Source: an uncultured Eubacteriales bacterium
GTDB lineage: Bacteria > Bacillota > Clostridia > Oscillospirales > Oscillospiraceae
Direction of reading: 5' to 3'
DNA: 64,000 bases
Assembly (NCBI GenBank): GCA_902492005.1
Contig: CABUJV010000007.1
Span: 1 to 64,000, forward strand
In this document: positions 15,983-25,158 of the stretch, piece after piece
Layout: each line of letters begins with the position of its first letter
Position numbering within the stretch: the first letter of the stretch is position 1
Program-made: the position numbers and the translations under genes
Notes under the pieces: generated by a model
The model's database searches: none
Seen by the model: only the letters and a program-made list of their open reading frames with translations
What the model was told of the DNA's origin: nothing

Positions 15983-16450
15983 ATGAAAGCAGTGGTTTTT
16001 TCCGACTCCCATGGGGACACGGTCGCCATGCGGGAGGCGGTGGAGCGGGAGAAGCCTGATCAGATCCTCCACCTGGGGGATCTGACCGGAGACGCCGAGC
16101 GGTTAGGCATCCGTTTTCCCCAAATCCCGCTGGAATATGTCTGCGGCAACTGTGACGGCTTCTGCCTGGCGCCGGCCGTGCGGCTTTTGGAGCTGCGGGG
16201 GCGGCGGGTCCTGATGATGCACGGGCATACCCATCGGGTAAAGACGGGCTATGGCGGCGCCATCGCCGCCGCCCGGCAGGCGGGCGCGGATATCCTGCTG
16301 TTCGGTCACACACACCAGGCTTATGCCGAGCGATTGGAGGACGGGCTGTGGGTGATGAATCCCGGCAGCTGTCAGAGCTGGGACAGAACCACTTACGGCG
16401 TTATTTTACTGGAAAAAACGGACACGCTGTGTTACACTGTACCAGTATAA
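15983..16450 (+). CDS. YfcE/MJ0936-family metallophosphoesterase
   Basis: A 155-residue phosphodiesterase-type calcineurin-like protein. All metal ligands are visible: FSDSHGD at the N-terminus, LGDLTGD, GNCDG, MHGHTH and a final GHTH. Small enzymes of this family hydrolyse phosphodiesters in vitro and their physiological substrates are mostly unknown. ATG 15983 follows GAGAGG. It lies 44 bases before coaX and may be co-transcribed with it. Confidence 0.88.
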   Translation: MKAVVFSDSHGDTVAMREAVEREKPDQILHLGDLTGDAERLGIRFPQIPLEYVCGNCDGFCLAPAVRLLELRGRRVLMMHGHTHRVKTGYGGAIAAARQAGADILLFGHTHQAYAERLEDGLWVMNPGSCQSWDRTTYGVILLEKTDTLCYTVPV

Positions 16451-16494
16451 ACAGTATGAGCCCGCACGTGGGAACATGCGAAGGAGGAAGCGCA

Positions 16495-17271
16495 ATGCTG
16501 CTTGCCATTGATGTTGGAAATACCAATATGGTTTTTGGCCTGATCGAAGGGGACGCCCTGACGGGGAGCTTCCGGCTGATGACCGATGCGAACCGCACCT
16601 CGGATGAGATTGGGCTGACGGCCTGGGACTATTTCCAGCGCTTCGGGTTGAAGACGGAGGACGTGGAGGACGTCATCATCGCCTCGGTGGTTCCCCAGGT
16701 CATGCACACGCTTTCCAACGCCATCATCAAATACTTCAACAAGACCCCCATCATCGTGGACGACGGAGTGGACCCCGGCCTGCCTTACGGCGTCAGCGGC
16801 GACGAACGGCTGGGCCCGGACCGGGCGGTGGCCTGTATCGGGGCAATGGCCAAATACGGAACGCCCCTGATCGTGCTGGACTTCGGGACGGCCACGACGC
16901 TGGACGCGGTCAACGAGGCCGGGGAGTACATGGGCGGCTGCATTACCGCGGGAGTGCGCATCGCGGCCGACGCCCTGTTCACGCAGACCGCCATGCTGCC
17001 CAAGGTGGAGCTGGTCAAGCCGGACACGGTGCTGGGCTGCACCGCCGTGAGCCAGATCCAGGCCGGGGCGGTGGTCGGCTATATCGGCGCCATGGAGTAC
17101 CTCATCCGGGAGGCAAAACGGGAACTGGGCGGCGGCGATATCCGGGTGGTGGCTACCGGCGGACTGGCCCGGCTGATTGCGGACAACACCGGGCTTATCG
17201 ACGATGTGGACTCCAGTCTCATCCTGGAGGGACTGCTCCTCATCTATAAGCGGTACAAGGAACAGGCGTAA
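16495..17271 (+). CDS. coaX: Type III pantothenate kinase
   Basis: Phosphorylates pantothenate in the first step of coenzyme A synthesis. The protein has 258 residues, with the phosphate-binding DVGNTN at residue 5, GPDRAVACIGA near 103 and LDFGTATTLD near 127, all characteristic of the ASKHA-fold type III enzyme. ATG 16495 is preceded by AAGGAGGAAG. Confidence 0.93.
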   Translation: MLLAIDVGNTNMVFGLIEGDALTGSFRLMTDANRTSDEIGLTAWDYFQRFGLKTEDVEDVIIASVVPQVMHTLSNAIIKYFNKTPIIVDDGVDPGLPYGVSGDERLGPDRAVACIGAMAKYGTPLIVLDFGTATTLDAVNEAGEYMGGCITAGVRIAADALFTQTAMLPKVELVKPDTVLGCTAVSQIQAGAVVGYIGAMEYLIREAKRELGGGDIRVVATGGLARLIADNTGLIDDVDSSLILEGLLLIYKRYKEQA

Positions 17272-17311
17272 GGGCGGCGTACCGCCGATAAAAGAGGGAA
17301 GGGGAGTACCC

Positions 17312-18685
17312 ATGCCCGAGCAGGAAATGGATATGACCCGCGGCAGTCCCATGCGGCTCATGGTGCGCTTTTCCCTGCCGCTGCTCTTTGGAAATGCACT
17401 GGAGCAGTTCTATAACATGGTGGATAGCTGGGTCGTGGGAAATTTTGTGGGGACCTCCGCCATGGCGGCGGTCGGCATTGCCTTTCCCATTATCTTTTTG
17501 CTTACCTCCCTCTTTATTGGGCTGGCCGTCGGCACCAGCATCCTGATCGCTCAGTTTTTCGGCGCAAGGGACCGGGACGGGGTCCGCCGGTCGGTGGACA
17601 CGGTGTACGGTGCGCTGATGGTGAGCATCCTGCCGCTGACGCTGCTGGCTCTGCTGGCCTCAGGCCCGATCCTGCGGCTGATCCAGGTGCCGGAGAGCGT
17701 GTATGAGGAAGCCCATATCTATTTGACGGTGGTTTTTGCCGGGATCATCGGCAATCTGGGCTATAACGTCAATGCCGGTATCCTTCAGGGGTTGGGCGAC
17801 AGCCGGACGCCGCTGCTGTTTCTGGCGGTGGCCTGCGGCATCAATATCGGGCTGGATCTCCTGTTCGTGCTGGTGTTCCACTGGGGCGTGCTCGGTGTGG
17901 CGCTGGCGACCATTCTGGCCCAGTGCTGCTCCTGGATATTTGGTGTTTTCCATATTAACCGGACGTATAAGACTTTCCACATCCGCCTTTTCAGAAGCCC
18001 CATGGACCGTGGATTGCTGAGGAAGGTCCTGCAGCTGGGCGTGCCCTCCGGCATCCAGCAGTGCCAACTGGCGGTGGCGGTCCTGGTGATCCAGGCCCTG
18101 ATTAACCGCTTTGGCGAGGCCTTCGCCGCCGGATTTTCGGCGGCCAACAAGATCGACACCTTCGCCTTCATGCCCGTGGACAGCTTTTGCCTGGCAGTGA
18201 CCACCTACGTAGGCCAGAATGTAGGGGCCGGCCGGCTGGATCGGGTGAAGGATGGGGTGCGGAAGTCGCTGCTCCTGTGCGTGGGGACCTGCTTGGTCAT
18301 TTCGGCGCTGGTGGTTCCCAATTCGGCGTGGCTCATCTCCATCTTCAACAAGGATCCGGCGGTCATTGCGGCGGGACAGGCCTATTTGGTGCGGGTGCTG
18401 TCCACCATGTGGCTGATGTCCATCATGTATCCGCTCAACAACGCCCTCCGGGGCGCGGGTGCATCGGTGGTGCCGATGGTGTCGAGTATTGTGGCCCTGT
18501 GGGGGGCGCGGGTGCCGGCGGCCTATGTACTGGCCCATTTCTTTGGCAAAGAGAACCTCTACTGGGCCTATCCCATCGGCTGGACGGTGGGTATCGTCAT
18601 CTCCGGAACCGTGTACCTCCGGGGCAAGTGGAAGATAAAATGCTTGGATGGAATGGAGTGTGTGCCAGATCCCGCGGAAGACTAA
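17312..18685 (+). CDS. MATE-family efflux transporter
   Basis: A 457-residue polytopic membrane protein with about twelve helices in two pseudo-symmetric halves. It has the N-terminal pattern FSLPLLFGNALEQFYNMVDS and the internal GxxxxxYNVNAGILQGLGDSRTP stretch of MATE cation-coupled exporters. ATG 17312 follows AGGGAAGGGGAG. The substrate cannot be predicted. Confidence 0.9.
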   Translation: MPEQEMDMTRGSPMRLMVRFSLPLLFGNALEQFYNMVDSWVVGNFVGTSAMAAVGIAFPIIFLLTSLFIGLAVGTSILIAQFFGARDRDGVRRSVDTVYGALMVSILPLTLLALLASGPILRLIQVPESVYEEAHIYLTVVFAGIIGNLGYNVNAGILQGLGDSRTPLLFLAVACGINIGLDLLFVLVFHWGVLGVALATILAQCCSWIFGVFHINRTYKTFHIRLFRSPMDRGLLRKVLQLGVPSGIQQCQLAVAVLVIQALINRFGEAFAAGFSAANKIDTFAFMPVDSFCLAVTTYVGQNVGAGRLDRVKDGVRKSLLLCVGTCLVISALVVPNSAWLISIFNKDPAVIAAGQAYLVRVLSTMWLMSIMYPLNNALRGAGASVVPMVSSIVALWGARVPAAYVLAHFFGKENLYWAYPIGWTVGIVISGTVYLRGKWKIKCLDGMECVPDPAED

Positions 18686-18688
18686 ATG

Positions 18689-18725
18689 AGCGCGCCGCGA
18701 AACGACGGTTTCACGGCGCGCTTTT
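18689..18725 (+). terminator. Terminator of the MATE gene
   Basis: A 9-bp GC stem (18689-18697 / 18714-18722), one mismatch, then a 5-bp inner stem with a GACG loop, followed by TTTT. Confidence 0.8.
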
Positions 18726-18750
18726 CGATCGTATCGGAGCGCAAAAAACG

Positions 18751-19389
18751 TTACGGCCCTGGTGCAAGCTGGTCCAGAAGGCCTTGGACCGTCTGGAGGA
18801 GCTGGGCGATATGCCACCCGTCCAGCAGCCGGTGATTGAGCTGGACGGCATAGGGGAGGATGAGCCGCCCATCCCTCTGTTCATATTTGCCCCAGGTGAT
18901 GCGGGGAATGGAGTCGTCCGGGTTGCAGTCCATCTCGTTGGTGAGAGAGGTAAAAGAGAACCAGGGCGTACAGGAGATGTAGACCAGATCGTCCCGGGCC
19001 TCCTGCTGAGCGTCGGGGAAGGGCTCTGTCTGGGCCGAGACCCGCGCCTCCGCCCGGCGGCAGAAATCCTCCATCGTCCCGTCCAGAGGAACGTTGACAA
19101 TTTTGATCCGGTGGGTGTCCTCATCCAGCACCACAAAGCTGGGGTGGAGTCTGTCGTGGCGGACGATCCGATCCCCGCGGATTTTATAGAGGAAATCAGG
19201 CAGGCTGTTCATGGCCGTCAGGGTCGCATAGATGAGAGCGTAGTAGAAGGACAGCCCGTGTGCTTTGACGTAAGACCGGAGGTTGGTCACGTCCAGGGAG
19301 AGCGTCACGCCATAAAACGGGAAAGAGAGGCCGGAGAAAAAGCGGAAATGCTCTTTTCTCGGCCAGGAATTGAAGTCAATGTATTCCAA
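18751..19389 (-). CDS. CatA-like acyl-CoA O-acyltransferase
   Basis: A 212-residue protein of the chloramphenicol acetyltransferase fold. It opens with EYIDFNSWPRKEHF, as CatA proteins do. Near the C-terminus it has NHRLLDGWH, where the His of NH and the Asp of DG take the places of the catalytic His and structural Asp of HHxxxDG. Translation most likely starts at TTG 19389, one base after the nth stop, with AAGGAAGG upstream. Divergent CatA-like proteins often do not confer resistance, so the substrate is uncertain. Confidence 0.8.
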   Translation of the reverse strand: MEYIDFNSWPRKEHFRFFSGLSFPFYGVTLSLDVTNLRSYVKAHGLSFYYALIYATLTAMNSLPDFLYKIRGDRIVRHDRLHPSFVVLDEDTHRIKIVNVPLDGTMEDFCRRAEARVSAQTEPFPDAQQEARDDLVYISCTPWFSFTSLTNEMDCNPDDSIPRITWGKYEQRDGRLILPYAVQLNHRLLDGWHIAQLLQTVQGLLDQLAPGP

Positions 19390-19390
19390 A

Positions 19391-20035
19391 TCATGCGCCT
19401 TCCTTGCTGAAAAAGTCACACCAGGGCCGCAGGGTGCAGTTGGGACAGTCAGGCTTTCTCGCCATGCAGACCGCCCGGCCATGGAGGACCAGCCGGTGGC
19501 AAAAGTCGTTGGATTCCTCCGGCGGCAGGGTTGCCCGGAGCTGCTGCTCCACTTTGGCCGGGTCCTTGGTGCCGTCGGTGAGGCCCAGCTTGCCGGAGAT
19601 CCGGATACAGTGGGTGTCCGCCACCACTACGCCCGGCTTGTGGTAGATGTCCCCTAAAATGAGGTTGGCCGTCTTGCGGCCCACCCCGGGGAGACGCAGC
19701 AGGTCCTCCATGGTGTCGGGGACTCTGCCGCCGTACTCCTCCAGAAGCATCCGGGAGGCGGCGACGATATCCCGGGCCTTGGCACGGAAGAAGCCGGTGG
19801 AGTGGATGTACTCCTCCACCTCGGTCACATCGGCGCCGGCCAGGGACTCCAGGGTGGGGAACCGGGCGAAGAGGGCGGGCGTGACCAGGTTCACCCGCTC
19901 GTCGGTGCACTGAGCGGCCAGGCGGACGGAGAAGAGCAGTTCGTAATCTTTGGGGTAGTCCAGTGAGCAGATGCCATCGGGATAAAGCATTTTCAGCGCC
20001 TCAATGATACGCAGCACGTCAGTTTTTTTCTTCAT
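19391..20035 (-). CDS. nth: Endonuclease III
   Basis: A DNA glycosylase/AP lyase of base-excision repair, 214 residues. The helix-hairpin-helix LPGVGRKTANLILGD carries the catalytic Lys, a downstream VADTHCIRIS gives the Asp, and four C-terminal cysteines (C-x6-C-x2-C-x5-C) bind a 4Fe-4S cluster. It is followed at once by the CatA-like gene, so the two are probably co-transcribed. Confidence 0.94.
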   Translation of the reverse strand: MKKKTDVLRIIEALKMLYPDGICSLDYPKDYELLFSVRLAAQCTDERVNLVTPALFARFPTLESLAGADVTEVEEYIHSTGFFRAKARDIVAASRMLLEEYGGRVPDTMEDLLRLPGVGRKTANLILGDIYHKPGVVVADTHCIRISGKLGLTDGTKDPAKVEQQLRATLPPEESNDFCHRLVLHGRAVCMARKPDCPNCTLRPWCDFFSKEGA

Positions 20036-20125
20036 ATGCGGGATTCCTTTCTCTCGTGTCGACTCATGGTGTTATCATACCATAAACGGCGGTGAAATGC
20101 GACGGCCTTTTTCTGAGTATGACAG

Positions 20126-20154
20126 TTGTATTTCACGGGAAGGTCCGGTATAAT
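20126..20154 (+). promoter_or_regulatory. SigA promoter of glyA
   Basis: TTGTAT (20126-20131), 17 bp and TATAAT (20149-20154). Confidence 0.65.
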
Positions 20155-20174
20155 ACCAGTATATCACTTTGACA

Positions 20175-20200
20175 CATTACTTACTTACATTACTTACTTA
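20175..20200 (+). repeat. Tandem 13-bp repeat in the glyA leader
   Basis: CATTACTTACTTA occurs twice without a gap (20175-20187, 20188-20200), immediately before the AAGGAGAGG ribosome site. Confidence 0.9.
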
Positions 20201-20218
20201 AGGAGAGGTGCGACGGCA

Positions 20219-21460
20219 ATGGTTCAAGAAATGATCGACTTTCTGACCGCCAGCGATCCCGAGATCGGGGCTTCCGTGGCGGCTGAGCTGGCCCGCCAGA
20301 GACGGAACATCGAGCTTATCGCCTCCGAAAACATCGTCAGCGAGGCGGTGCTGGCGGCCATGGGGACAGTGCTGACCAACAAGTACGCCGAAGGCTACCC
20401 CGGCAAGCGGTACTACGGCGGCTGCCAAGAGGTGGACGTGGCGGAGAACATCGCCCGTGACCGGGCCTGCAAGCTCTTCGGCGCCGACCACGCCAACGTG
20501 CAGCCCCACTCCGGCGCCCAGGCCAACTTTGCCGTCTATCAGGCCCTGTGTGAGCACGGCGACACCGTGCTGGGCATGGATCTGGGCAACGGCGGACACC
20601 TGACCCACGGCTCTCCCGTAAACTTCTCCGGAAAGAACTACCATATGGTGGCCTATGGCCTGGACGGCAGGGGCTACATCGACTACGACCAGGTCCGCGA
20701 TCTGGCCCGGCAGCACAAGCCCAAGATGATCATTGCCGGCGCCTCCGCCTACCCCCGTATCATCGACTTTAAGGCCTTTGCCGGCATCGCCCACGAGGTG
20801 GGCGCTTATCTCTTCGTGGACATGGCCCACATCGCCGGTTTGGTGGCCGCCGGGCTCCACCCCTCGCCCGTGCCCTATGCCGACGTGGTTACCACCACCA
20901 CCCACAAGACCCTGCGGGGTCCCCGGGGCGGCATGATCCTCTGCAAGGAGGAGTTGGCCAAGAAAATCGACTCCGCCATTTTCCCAGGCTCCCAGGGCGG
21001 CCCGCTGATGCACATCATCGCCGCCAAGGCGGTGGCGCTGGGCGAGGCGCTCAAGCCGGAGTTCAAGGATTATCAGGGCCGTATCGTCAAAAACGCCCAG
21101 GCGCTGGCCGCCTCCCTGACCGCGTCCGGCTTTGATCTGGTTTCGGGCGGCACGGACAACCACCTGATGCTGGTAGACCTGCGCAAGGCGGGCATCACCG
21201 GTAAGGAGCTGGAGAAGCGGCTGGACGAGGTGCACATCACCGTCAACAAGAACGCCATCCCCAATGACCCGGAGAAGCCCTTTGTCACCAGCGGCATCCG
21301 GGTGGGCACCCCTGCCGTCACGACCCGCGGCATGGATGAGGCGGATATGAACGTCATCGGCCGGCTGATTTGGGAGACGGCTACCGACTTTGACGCCAAG
21401 GCGGACGCCATTCGGGAGACCGTGGCGGGTCTGTGCGGAAAGTATCCCCTTTACGAGTAA
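20219..21460 (+). CDS. glyA: Serine hydroxymethyltransferase
   Basis: A PLP enzyme that converts serine and tetrahydrofolate to glycine and 5,10-methylene-THF. The protein has 413 residues, with IELIASENIVSEAV and GYPGKRYYGG near the N-terminus and the PLP-lysine motif TTTTHKTLRGPRGG near residue 225. ATG 20219 follows AAGGAGAGG. It is a single-gene transcript with its own promoter and terminator. Confidence 0.96.
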   Translation: MVQEMIDFLTASDPEIGASVAAELARQRRNIELIASENIVSEAVLAAMGTVLTNKYAEGYPGKRYYGGCQEVDVAENIARDRACKLFGADHANVQPHSGAQANFAVYQALCEHGDTVLGMDLGNGGHLTHGSPVNFSGKNYHMVAYGLDGRGYIDYDQVRDLARQHKPKMIIAGASAYPRIIDFKAFAGIAHEVGAYLFVDMAHIAGLVAAGLHPSPVPYADVVTTTTHKTLRGPRGGMILCKEELAKKIDSAIFPGSQGGPLMHIIAAKAVALGEALKPEFKDYQGRIVKNAQALAASLTASGFDLVSGGTDNHLMLVDLRKAGITGKELEKRLDEVHITVNKNAIPNDPEKPFVTSGIRVGTPAVTTRGMDEADMNVIGRLIWETATDFDAKADAIRETVAGLCGKYPLYE

Positions 21461-21476
21461 TCGAACGTATGTTAGA

Positions 21477-21511
21477 ATAGGGCAAACGGGGCGACCGTTT
21501 GCCCTATTTTT
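21477..21511 (+). terminator. Terminator of glyA
   Basis: A perfect 13-bp stem (21477-21489 / 21495-21507) with loop GGCGA, then T residues. It lies just before the rarA ribosome site, so rarA relies on readthrough or a promoter I do not see. Confidence 0.85.
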
Positions 21512-21528
21512 ACAGAGGAGGGATGGCG

Positions 21529-22800
21529 ATGGCATACCGGCCGTTGGCGGATGAAATTCGACCCACCAGCCTGGACGAGGTGGTGGGTCAGAGGCATATC
21601 CTGGGGGAGGGCGGCCTGCTCCGGCGACTGATCGAGCGTGGGGACATTCCCAACATGGTGTTTTACGGCCCGTCCGGTACGGGCAAGACCACGGTGGCCA
21701 ATATCATTGCCGCCCGGACCAACCGGGCCCTGCGGCGGATCAACGCCACTACCGGTTCGCTGTCTGACATCAAGGAGGTCATCGCAGACGTGGGCACCAT
21801 GCTGGCGCCCAACGGCATCCTGCTCTACCTGGATGAGATCCAGTATTTCAACAAAAAACAGCAGCAGTCCCTGCTGGAGGTCATCGAACGGGGAGATGTG
21901 ACCCTCATTGCCTCCACCACGGAAAACCCGTATTTCTATGTCTATAACGCCGTCCTGAGCCGTTCTACCGTCTTTGAATTTAAGCCAATCGAGGCGGCCG
22001 ACGTGCTCCCGGCGGTGGACCGGGGCATAGCCCTAATGGGGGAGCGCCTGGGGGCGGAGGTAAGCTGTGAGGACGGGGTGCGGGCGCACATCGCCGCCTG
22101 CTGCGGCGGCGATGTGCGCAAGGCCATGAATGCCGTAGAGCTGCTGCTCAGTGCAGCCAAGCGCAGAGAAGGTAAACTCCTTGTCACAATGGAGGACGCC
22201 AAAATGGCGGCCCAGCGCTCTGCCATGCGATATGACCGGGCGGGAGACGACCACTATGACATTCTCTCCGCCCTCCAGAAGTCCATCCGCGGGTCCGACC
22301 CGGACGCCGCCTGCCACTACCTGGCCCGGCTGCTGGAGGCGGGAGACCTGATCTCCGCCTGCCGCCGCCTGATGGTCATCGCCTGTGAGGATGTGGGTTT
22401 GGCTTACCCACAGGTCATCCCCATCGTCAAGGCCTGTGTGGACGCGGCCAACATGCTGGGGCTGCCTGAGGCCCGTATCCCCCTGGGGGACGCGGCGGTC
22501 CTCATGGCGACCGCGCCGAAGTCCAACTCCGCGTACCTTGCGCTGGACGCCGCTATGGCGGACGTGCGGGCGGGCAGGACAGGGGATTACCCCCGCCACT
22601 TGCAGAACGTTCATGCCGACTCCACCGGCCTGGAGCGGGAACAGGGCTACCTGTATCCCCATAACTTCCCGCATCACTATGTGAAGCAGCAATATCTGCC
22701 GGACCAGTTGACGGGGGTCCGGTACTACGAATACGGCGAGAACAAGACCGAGCAGGCGGCCAAGCAGTATTGGGACCGCATCAAGGGGGAGACGGATTAG
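21529..22800 (+). CDS. rarA: Replication-associated recombination protein A, AAA+ ATPase
   Basis: A 423-residue clamp-loader-like ATPase that acts at stalled forks (RarA/MgsA). Walker A GPSGTGKTT lies near residue 48 and Walker B LYLDEIQYF near 100, followed by sensor 1 ASTTENP and a C-terminal tetramerisation region (HADSTGLEREQGYLYPHN). ATG 21529, six bases after GGAGGG, is preferred over ATG 21523. It ends convergently with the S1-domain gene with a four-base overlap. Confidence 0.92.
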   Translation: MAYRPLADEIRPTSLDEVVGQRHILGEGGLLRRLIERGDIPNMVFYGPSGTGKTTVANIIAARTNRALRRINATTGSLSDIKEVIADVGTMLAPNGILLYLDEIQYFNKKQQQSLLEVIERGDVTLIASTTENPYFYVYNAVLSRSTVFEFKPIEAADVLPAVDRGIALMGERLGAEVSCEDGVRAHIAACCGGDVRKAMNAVELLLSAAKRREGKLLVTMEDAKMAAQRSAMRYDRAGDDHYDILSALQKSIRGSDPDAACHYLARLLEAGDLISACRRLMVIACEDVGLAYPQVIPIVKACVDAANMLGLPEARIPLGDAAVLMATAPKSNSAYLALDAAMADVRAGRTGDYPRHLQNVHADSTGLEREQGYLYPHNFPHHYVKQQYLPDQLTGVRYYEYGENKTEQAAKQYWDRIKGETD

Positions 22801-23732
22801 CCGCCAAACACCGTCTCCATCCCCGGCTTGGTACAGCACTCCGGGGCATAGCGCCAGCGCGTCAGGGTGCCGCCGGTGATGTAATAGGTAAGCGGGGGCG
22901 GTGCAGGCTCGGCAGGCAGCCGGTCGATGACCAGCAGCTTGATCTTCATCCGTTCGGGCAGGACCGCCTTGAGGTAGACCGATACCCGGTCCCCTTCCTG
23001 CAGCTCGGAGCGGGGCTCGGCCAGACCGGAGAGGTTGGGAAACAGCTCGATGAAGGCGCCGTAATCCTTGATGCCCCGGACATAGCCGGATACGGTCATG
23101 CCGGGGGAGAGCCGGGAGGCGTTTTCCTGCCAGGTGCCCAGCAGCTCCCGGTGGGTCAGCTTGACCCGGCCCAGCTCCGGCTCGGCATCCAGAACGGCCG
23201 TGAGGATTTCCTGTCCCACGGTAAAGCGGCAGCCGGGATGGGGGATACGGGAGACGGAAATGCGCTCAATGCCAATCATCGACACCAGCCCGCAGCCGAT
23301 GTCTACGAAGGCACCGAAGGGCTCCAAATGGGTGACGGTGGCCGGGATGACCATGCCGGGACGCAGCCGCTCCATAAGGGCCTCCTGGGCCTGGAGCTGG
23401 GCCTTGCGCCGGGAAAGAACGATGCGGAGATCGGGCTCTTCTCCTTCCACGGACTCGACGGTAAAGCAGACAGGCTTTCCAACCCTGGAGAGAATGGCAA
23501 TCTCCCGGGTGGTGCCTTCGGAGATGCCCAAGGCGGCCTGGTCCCGGGGGATCCGTCCGGTATAGGGCCCCAGCCGGACGATGAGGTCGTGGCTGGCGTC
23601 GCAGAGGAGGACGCGCCCTTCCAAGATGGCGCCCCGGTCCTGTGCGGCCAGCAGGCCGCCCTTGGAGGCGCAGGCGGCCAGATTATCCGGGGCGGACAGG
23701 CGTCGGCCCTCGGGCAGATAGCGGTCCAACAT
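22797..23732 (-). CDS. S1 RNA-binding domain protein
   Basis: 311 residues. At least two S1 motifs are readable: one around RPGMVIPATVTHLEPFGAFVDIG and one around GMTVSGYVRGIKDYGAFIE. A preceding region (GRVLLCDASHDLIVRLG) may be a third, degenerate one. Shorter than full ribosomal protein S1, it resembles the S1-like proteins of low-GC Gram-positives. An RNA or ribosome role is likely but not specified. ATG 23732 follows AAAGGA. Confidence 0.8.
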   Translation of the reverse strand: MLDRYLPEGRRLSAPDNLAACASKGGLLAAQDRGAILEGRVLLCDASHDLIVRLGPYTGRIPRDQAALGISEGTTREIAILSRVGKPVCFTVESVEGEEPDLRIVLSRRKAQLQAQEALMERLRPGMVIPATVTHLEPFGAFVDIGCGLVSMIGIERISVSRIPHPGCRFTVGQEILTAVLDAEPELGRVKLTHRELLGTWQENASRLSPGMTVSGYVRGIKDYGAFIELFPNLSGLAEPRSELQEGDRVSVYLKAVLPERMKIKLLVIDRLPAEPAPPPLTYYITGGTLTRWRYAPECCTKPGMETVFGG

Positions 23733-23812
23733 GACTCACATTCCTTTCTCTTGTCCACGCACGGGGAGCGATGGAGGCTGATAGGCCACTATATGCACCG
23801 GTGGAGAAGGAA

Positions 23813-23841
23813 TTGACAGGGGACAAGGTGAAACCTATAAT
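23813..23841 (+). promoter_or_regulatory. SigA promoter of DUF951-hisC
   Basis: Full consensus TTGACA (23813-23818), 17 bp and TATAAT (23836-23841), predicting strong vegetative expression. Confidence 0.85.
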
Positions 23842-23895
23842 AATGGCAATTGATTTGCAGTGTTTTGACTGAAAACGCAAAAAGGAGGGAGCGGC

Positions 23896-24090
23896 ATGGA
23901 CGTCCGGGTCGGCGACGTGCTGGAATTGAAAAAGGAGCACCCCTGCGGCAGCAAGAGCTGGAAGGTCCTGCGGGTCGGCATGGACTTTCGTATGAAGTGC
24001 GAGGGCTGCGGTCATGAGCTCATGCTGCCCCGCAGCAAGGTGGAGAAGAGCATCAAAAAAATCAAGCGCGCCGGGGAGGCGGAATCATGA
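23896..24090 (+). CDS. DUF951 family protein
   Basis: A 64-residue protein. It opens VRVGDVLELKKEHPCGS and contains CEGCGHELMLPRSKVEK, the conserved core of DUF951, a small Gram-positive family of unknown function that may bind metal or nucleic acid. AAAGGAGGG precedes the ATG. Its stop overlaps the hisC start (ATGA). Confidence 0.88.
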   Translation: MDVRVGDVLELKKEHPCGSKSWKVLRVGMDFRMKCEGCGHELMLPRSKVEKSIKKIKRAGEAES

Positions 24091-25148
24091 AGGAATTTTG
24101 GAGCAGGCGGATTCGGGACATGGTTCCCTATGTGCCGGGAGAGCAGCCCAAGGACCGGAAATTTATCAAGCTGAACACCAACGAGAACCCGTATCCGCCA
24201 TCCCCCATGGCGCTGGAAGCCATTCGGGCGGCTGCGGGGGAGAGCCTGCGCCTCTACCCGGACCCGGAGTGCGCCGAGCTGCGCGACGCCATCGCGGAGT
24301 ATCACGGCCTGCCGTCCGATATGGTCTTTGCGGGCAACGGATCCGACGAGATCCTGGCCTTCTGCTTCCAAGCCTTTTTTGACCCGGACCGCACCATTCT
24401 GTTCCCCGACATCACCTATAGTTTTTACCCGGTCTATGCGGCCTATTTTGGATTGAACTACCGGGAGGTGCCGCTGGACGGGGACTTCGGAATGCCGGTA
24501 GCCGAGCTGTGCCGAGGCGGCAGCGGAGGCGTGGTGGTGGCCAACCCCAACGCGCCCACCGGCCGGGCCATCGAGCTGCGGGCGCTCCGGGCTATCTTGG
24601 AGGCCAACCGGGATTGCGTGGTGCTGGTGGACGAGGCCTATGTGGACTTTGGGGCCCGGTCGGCGGCCGGGCTGGTGCCGGAGTATGACAACCTGGTGGT
24701 GGTCCACACCCTGTCCAAGAGCCGGTCGCTGGCGGGCCTGCGGGTGGGCTGCGCCCTGGGACAGCCCAATCTGACGGCCGCGCTGCGCTGCGTCCGGGAC
24801 TCCATCAACTCCTATACCGTGGACCGGCTGGCCCAGGCTGGGGGAGCCGCCGCGATGCGGGACCGGGCCTATTTTGAGGCGGCGTCGGCCAAGGTACAGG
24901 TCACCCGGGAGCGGACGGCGGCCCGCCTGCGGGAGCTGGGCTTTAGGGTGTACCCCTCCGCCGCCAACTTCCTCTTTATCTCCCACCCCGACCGGGCCGC
25001 CCGGGCGCTTTTGGCAGGCTTGCGGGAAAAGGGCATATTGGTCCGCTGGTTTGACCGGCCCCGCATCGACAACTGCCTGCGGGTCTCTATCGGCACCGAC
25101 GGGGAGATGGAGGCCTTCTGCACCGCCCTGCAGGAGCTGCTGGCATAA
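24087..25148 (+). CDS. hisC: Histidinol-phosphate aminotransferase
   Basis: A 353-residue PLP aminotransferase of histidine synthesis. Motifs are KLNTNENPYPPSP near the N-terminus, NPNAPTGRAI near 152, the VDEAYVDF Asp/Tyr pair, and TLSKSRSLAGLRVG with the PLP-binding Lys near 213. It is the only his step missing from the operon at 44.8-51.2 kb. Here it is coupled to DUF951 instead. Confidence 0.9.
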   Translation: MKEFWSRRIRDMVPYVPGEQPKDRKFIKLNTNENPYPPSPMALEAIRAAAGESLRLYPDPECAELRDAIAEYHGLPSDMVFAGNGSDEILAFCFQAFFDPDRTILFPDITYSFYPVYAAYFGLNYREVPLDGDFGMPVAELCRGGSGGVVVANPNAPTGRAIELRALRAILEANRDCVVLVDEAYVDFGARSAAGLVPEYDNLVVVHTLSKSRSLAGLRVGCALGQPNLTAALRCVRDSINSYTVDRLAQAGGAAAMRDRAYFEAASAKVQVTRERTAARLRELGFRVYPSAANFLFISHPDRAARALLAGLREKGILVRWFDRPRIDNCLRVSIGTDGEMEAFCTALQELLA

Positions 25149-25158
25149 AAACCGAAAC

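Noticed and set aside
20175..20200. Possible CRISPR-like repeat before glyA
   Set aside because: There are only two adjacent 13-base copies, no spacers and no cas genes. No CRISPR array was seen anywhere in the window.
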